From Nitrososphaerota archaeon (GTDB lineage: Archaea; Thermoproteota; EX4484-205; JAAOZO01), in contig JAAOZO010000187.1 in NCBI GenBank assembly GCA_011605715.1, positions 1-5,487 of the forward strand: DNA of 5,487 bases. The letters are read 5' to 3'. Both the position numbers and the translations under genes were made by a program. The notes beneath the pieces were generated by a model. The model was not told the DNA's origin. It saw only the letters and a list, made by a program, of their open reading frames with translations, and made no database searches. Below, piece by piece: positions 4,147-5,487 of this stretch (position 1 is the stretch's first letter; each line of letters begins with the position of its first letter).

Positions 4147-5487
4147 TCAATAAGGTAGTGCCCAAAACGAGGCACTAACTATTGCAATAGCTGCAGTGAG
4201 TGCTCCTACAAGACCCAACCCCAGAAATAATCCTGCTACAAGTGTACCTTTATTTTGATCCCACCATTGGCTTCCAAATTTTTTCTCTATGTAGTTTCCT
4301 ATCAACCCCCCAATAAGATAGGTAAAAGCGACTGCCGGTGAAGTATTTATACCAGCAACAAATCCGAAAACTGAGAAAGGTAACCTAAGAAACTCTGCTA
4401 AGAGATATCCAATTCCAGTTAACCCAAATCCTACTAACATTAGACCAACATTGAAGATTGCTGCTGACCTGCTAATCCAGATAGCAGTATTTATTGCAGA
4501 AAGTGGCCAGGAGTATGTTGTGTAGGGATAAAAATTCGAGGGTATTGGTGCCATAGACCAGAATAGTGACCAAAAGATAAATCCAAACAACCATGCTAAA
4601 GGTATTATCATCAAGTAAGCTTTCAAATAACTCGTCTTTTTAGTATTAGTTAGTTCGCACACCTTCAAGTCATGAGTGAGTAATGCTGCGTTTATTCCAG
4701 GACTACCGGCAATAGAACTCGCCATTAGTGGGGAGAACCACACATCAGCACTATTATATCCACTCAGTATAATCGTTGCCTGACTTACGTAAGGTATCGA
4801 TACACCAACGCCTATTTCTCCGAAGGTTCTTCCATACACTAACGCTTGCAATAAGGGAAGTAGTATCCATACTATTGCTGAAAGAATTACTGGGAACTTT
4901 GGAACAAGAATGTACGTTAGGCTTACCCCACCGACTGATCCAATGAGATATATCCCAAATATAGCGGCGAGAGAAATTGGGAAAACATCGATTTCTTCCG
5001 TATGTTTGGTTGGCCTCAATAAAGATTTTATGGCTTTACTAAAGTACCTAATGTTACTAATCGTTGGAATTACTGCTGTTGCGATTGCTGCTCCAATTTG
5101 AAAACTTATCCATATATCAAGGACTGAAATCGAAACTATATCAGTAAGTCCCATTAATGAATTCCATTGTAGTTGCCACTTGTAAAAAAGAGGTAACTTA
5201 ACATTAAGAGCAATTGCATTTCCCATTACAAAAATAAGTATGGAACCGATAAACATCCAAACGATAGCATCAAATGGAAGCATCCAGGCGACACCAATTG
5301 TTGATAAGTCTGTTGCAACCCCAAAAGTTGCACCAGGCATAATTATCTTAACCCATTCAGTTAGATCAATCCAAGGAACAGGAACAATTATGACTCTTCC
5401 TATCCCGAAGGCTTTTGTTACTTCTGGGAAACCATAGAGCATAAATCCATAGAGAAAAGACACGAATCCTTCTATCGTCAGGATTCG
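4147..5487 (-). CDS. OPT-superfamily-like multi-pass membrane transporter, 5' end cut by window
   Basis: The frame ends at TGA (complement of 4147-4149) and remains open to the window edge. A GTG at 5463 exists but is not the true start: eight more codons (RILTIEGF) lie upstream, and the first visible residues already belong to a membrane segment. About 446 residues are seen; relatives have roughly 600, so some N-terminal helices are missing. Numbering from 5463, hydrophobic segments lie near 2-20, 55-87, 111-136, 161-187, 190-211, 282-304, 335-358, 363-390 and 406-434. Support for the OPT oligopeptide-transporter superfamily comes from THDLKVCELTNTKK (263-276), like the D-x-K-T-G-x-L segment of OPT/YSL proteins, and from AFTYLIGGLIGNYIEKK (379-395) with GTLVAGLFLGLGLVGAL (406-422), like the C-terminal GG...G-x-x-x-A-x-G-L block. 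PWIDLTEWVKIIMPGATFG (30-48) suggests the DUF6785/DUF6784 type. It would import peptides or other small solutes through the cytoplasmic membrane; substrate unknown. Confidence 0.75.
   Translation of the reverse strand, partial: RILTIEGFVSFLYGFMLYGFPEVTKAFGIGRVIIVPVPWIDLTEWVKIIMPGATFGVATDLSTIGVAWMLPFDAIVWMFIGSILIFVMGNAIALNVKLPLFYKWQLQWNSLMGLTDIVSISVLDIWISFQIGAAIATAVIPTISNIRYFSKAIKSLLRPTKHTEEIDVFPISLAAIFGIYLIGSVGGVSLTYILVPKFPVILSAIVWILLPLLQALVYGRTFGEIGVGVSIPYVSQATIILSGYNSADVWFSPLMASSIAGSPGINAALLTHDLKVCELTNTKKTSYLKAYLMIIPLAWLFGFIFWSLFWSMAPIPSNFYPYTTYSWPLSAINTAIWISRSAAIFNVGLMLVGFGLTGIGYLLAEFLRLPFSVFGFVAGINTSPAVAFTYLIGGLIGNYIEKKFGSQWWDQNKGTLVAGLFLGLGLVGALTAAIAIVSASFWALPY
5463..5487. repeat. 8-bp perfect inverted repeat inside the transporter gene
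   Basis: CGAATCCT (5463-5470) and AGGATTCG (5480-5487) are exact reverse complements with a 9-base spacer, and the repeat could continue past the window edge. It lies in coding sequence (RILTIEGFV on the minus strand), so it may be chance. Confidence 0.4.

Noticed and set aside
4910..5437. Two plus-strand ORFs antisense to the membrane protein
   Set aside because: Their hydrophobic residues mirror the transporter's codons; no independent start signal.

Overview
The window looks like chromosomal DNA from a thermophilic archaeon, most likely a Sulfolobales-type crenarchaeote. The reasons are AT-rich intergenic DNA, arginine codons mostly AGA/AGG outside the first gene, a GAGGTG-type Shine-Dalgarno, TATA-like boxes placed for leaderless or nearly leaderless transcripts, and the mix of gene families. 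The lineage is inferred from style only; no marker gene is present.

Layout: positions 1-244 are very AT-rich and lead into a large plus-strand gene (245-2257) for a right-handed parallel beta-helix protein of glycoside-hydrolase type, resembling GH141. It has no secretion signal. Next comes a regulatory-looking stretch (about 2357-2443) with two copies of a palindromic TGACCGG module. One copy lies upstream of a TATA-like box and one lies across the start of a short gene (2434-2703) for an AlbA_2/Schlafen-type domain. That gene ends much earlier than its relatives and is probably a remnant. A two-domain GNAT acetyltransferase (2880-3734, plus) follows, with its own candidate promoter and an inverted repeat just before its start. 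Positions 3735-4146 are a convergent, gene-free spacer containing one hairpin. The right end is filled by a minus-strand multi-pass membrane protein (4147 to beyond 5487), related to the OPT oligopeptide-transporter superfamily and cut at its 5' end by the window edge.

The genes do not form one operon: each plus-strand gene has its own candidate promoter, and the membrane protein is convergent with the GNAT gene. A functional link can be suggested only loosely: an intracellular glycan-active beta-helix enzyme near an OPT-like importer. The region reads as accessory DNA, with a gene of differing arginine codon use, a gene remnant and an isolated acetyltransferase. I found no CRISPR array, tRNA, rRNA, or intact transposase. 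The most unusual signal is the duplicated TGACCGG palindrome around the AlbA_2 gene start.
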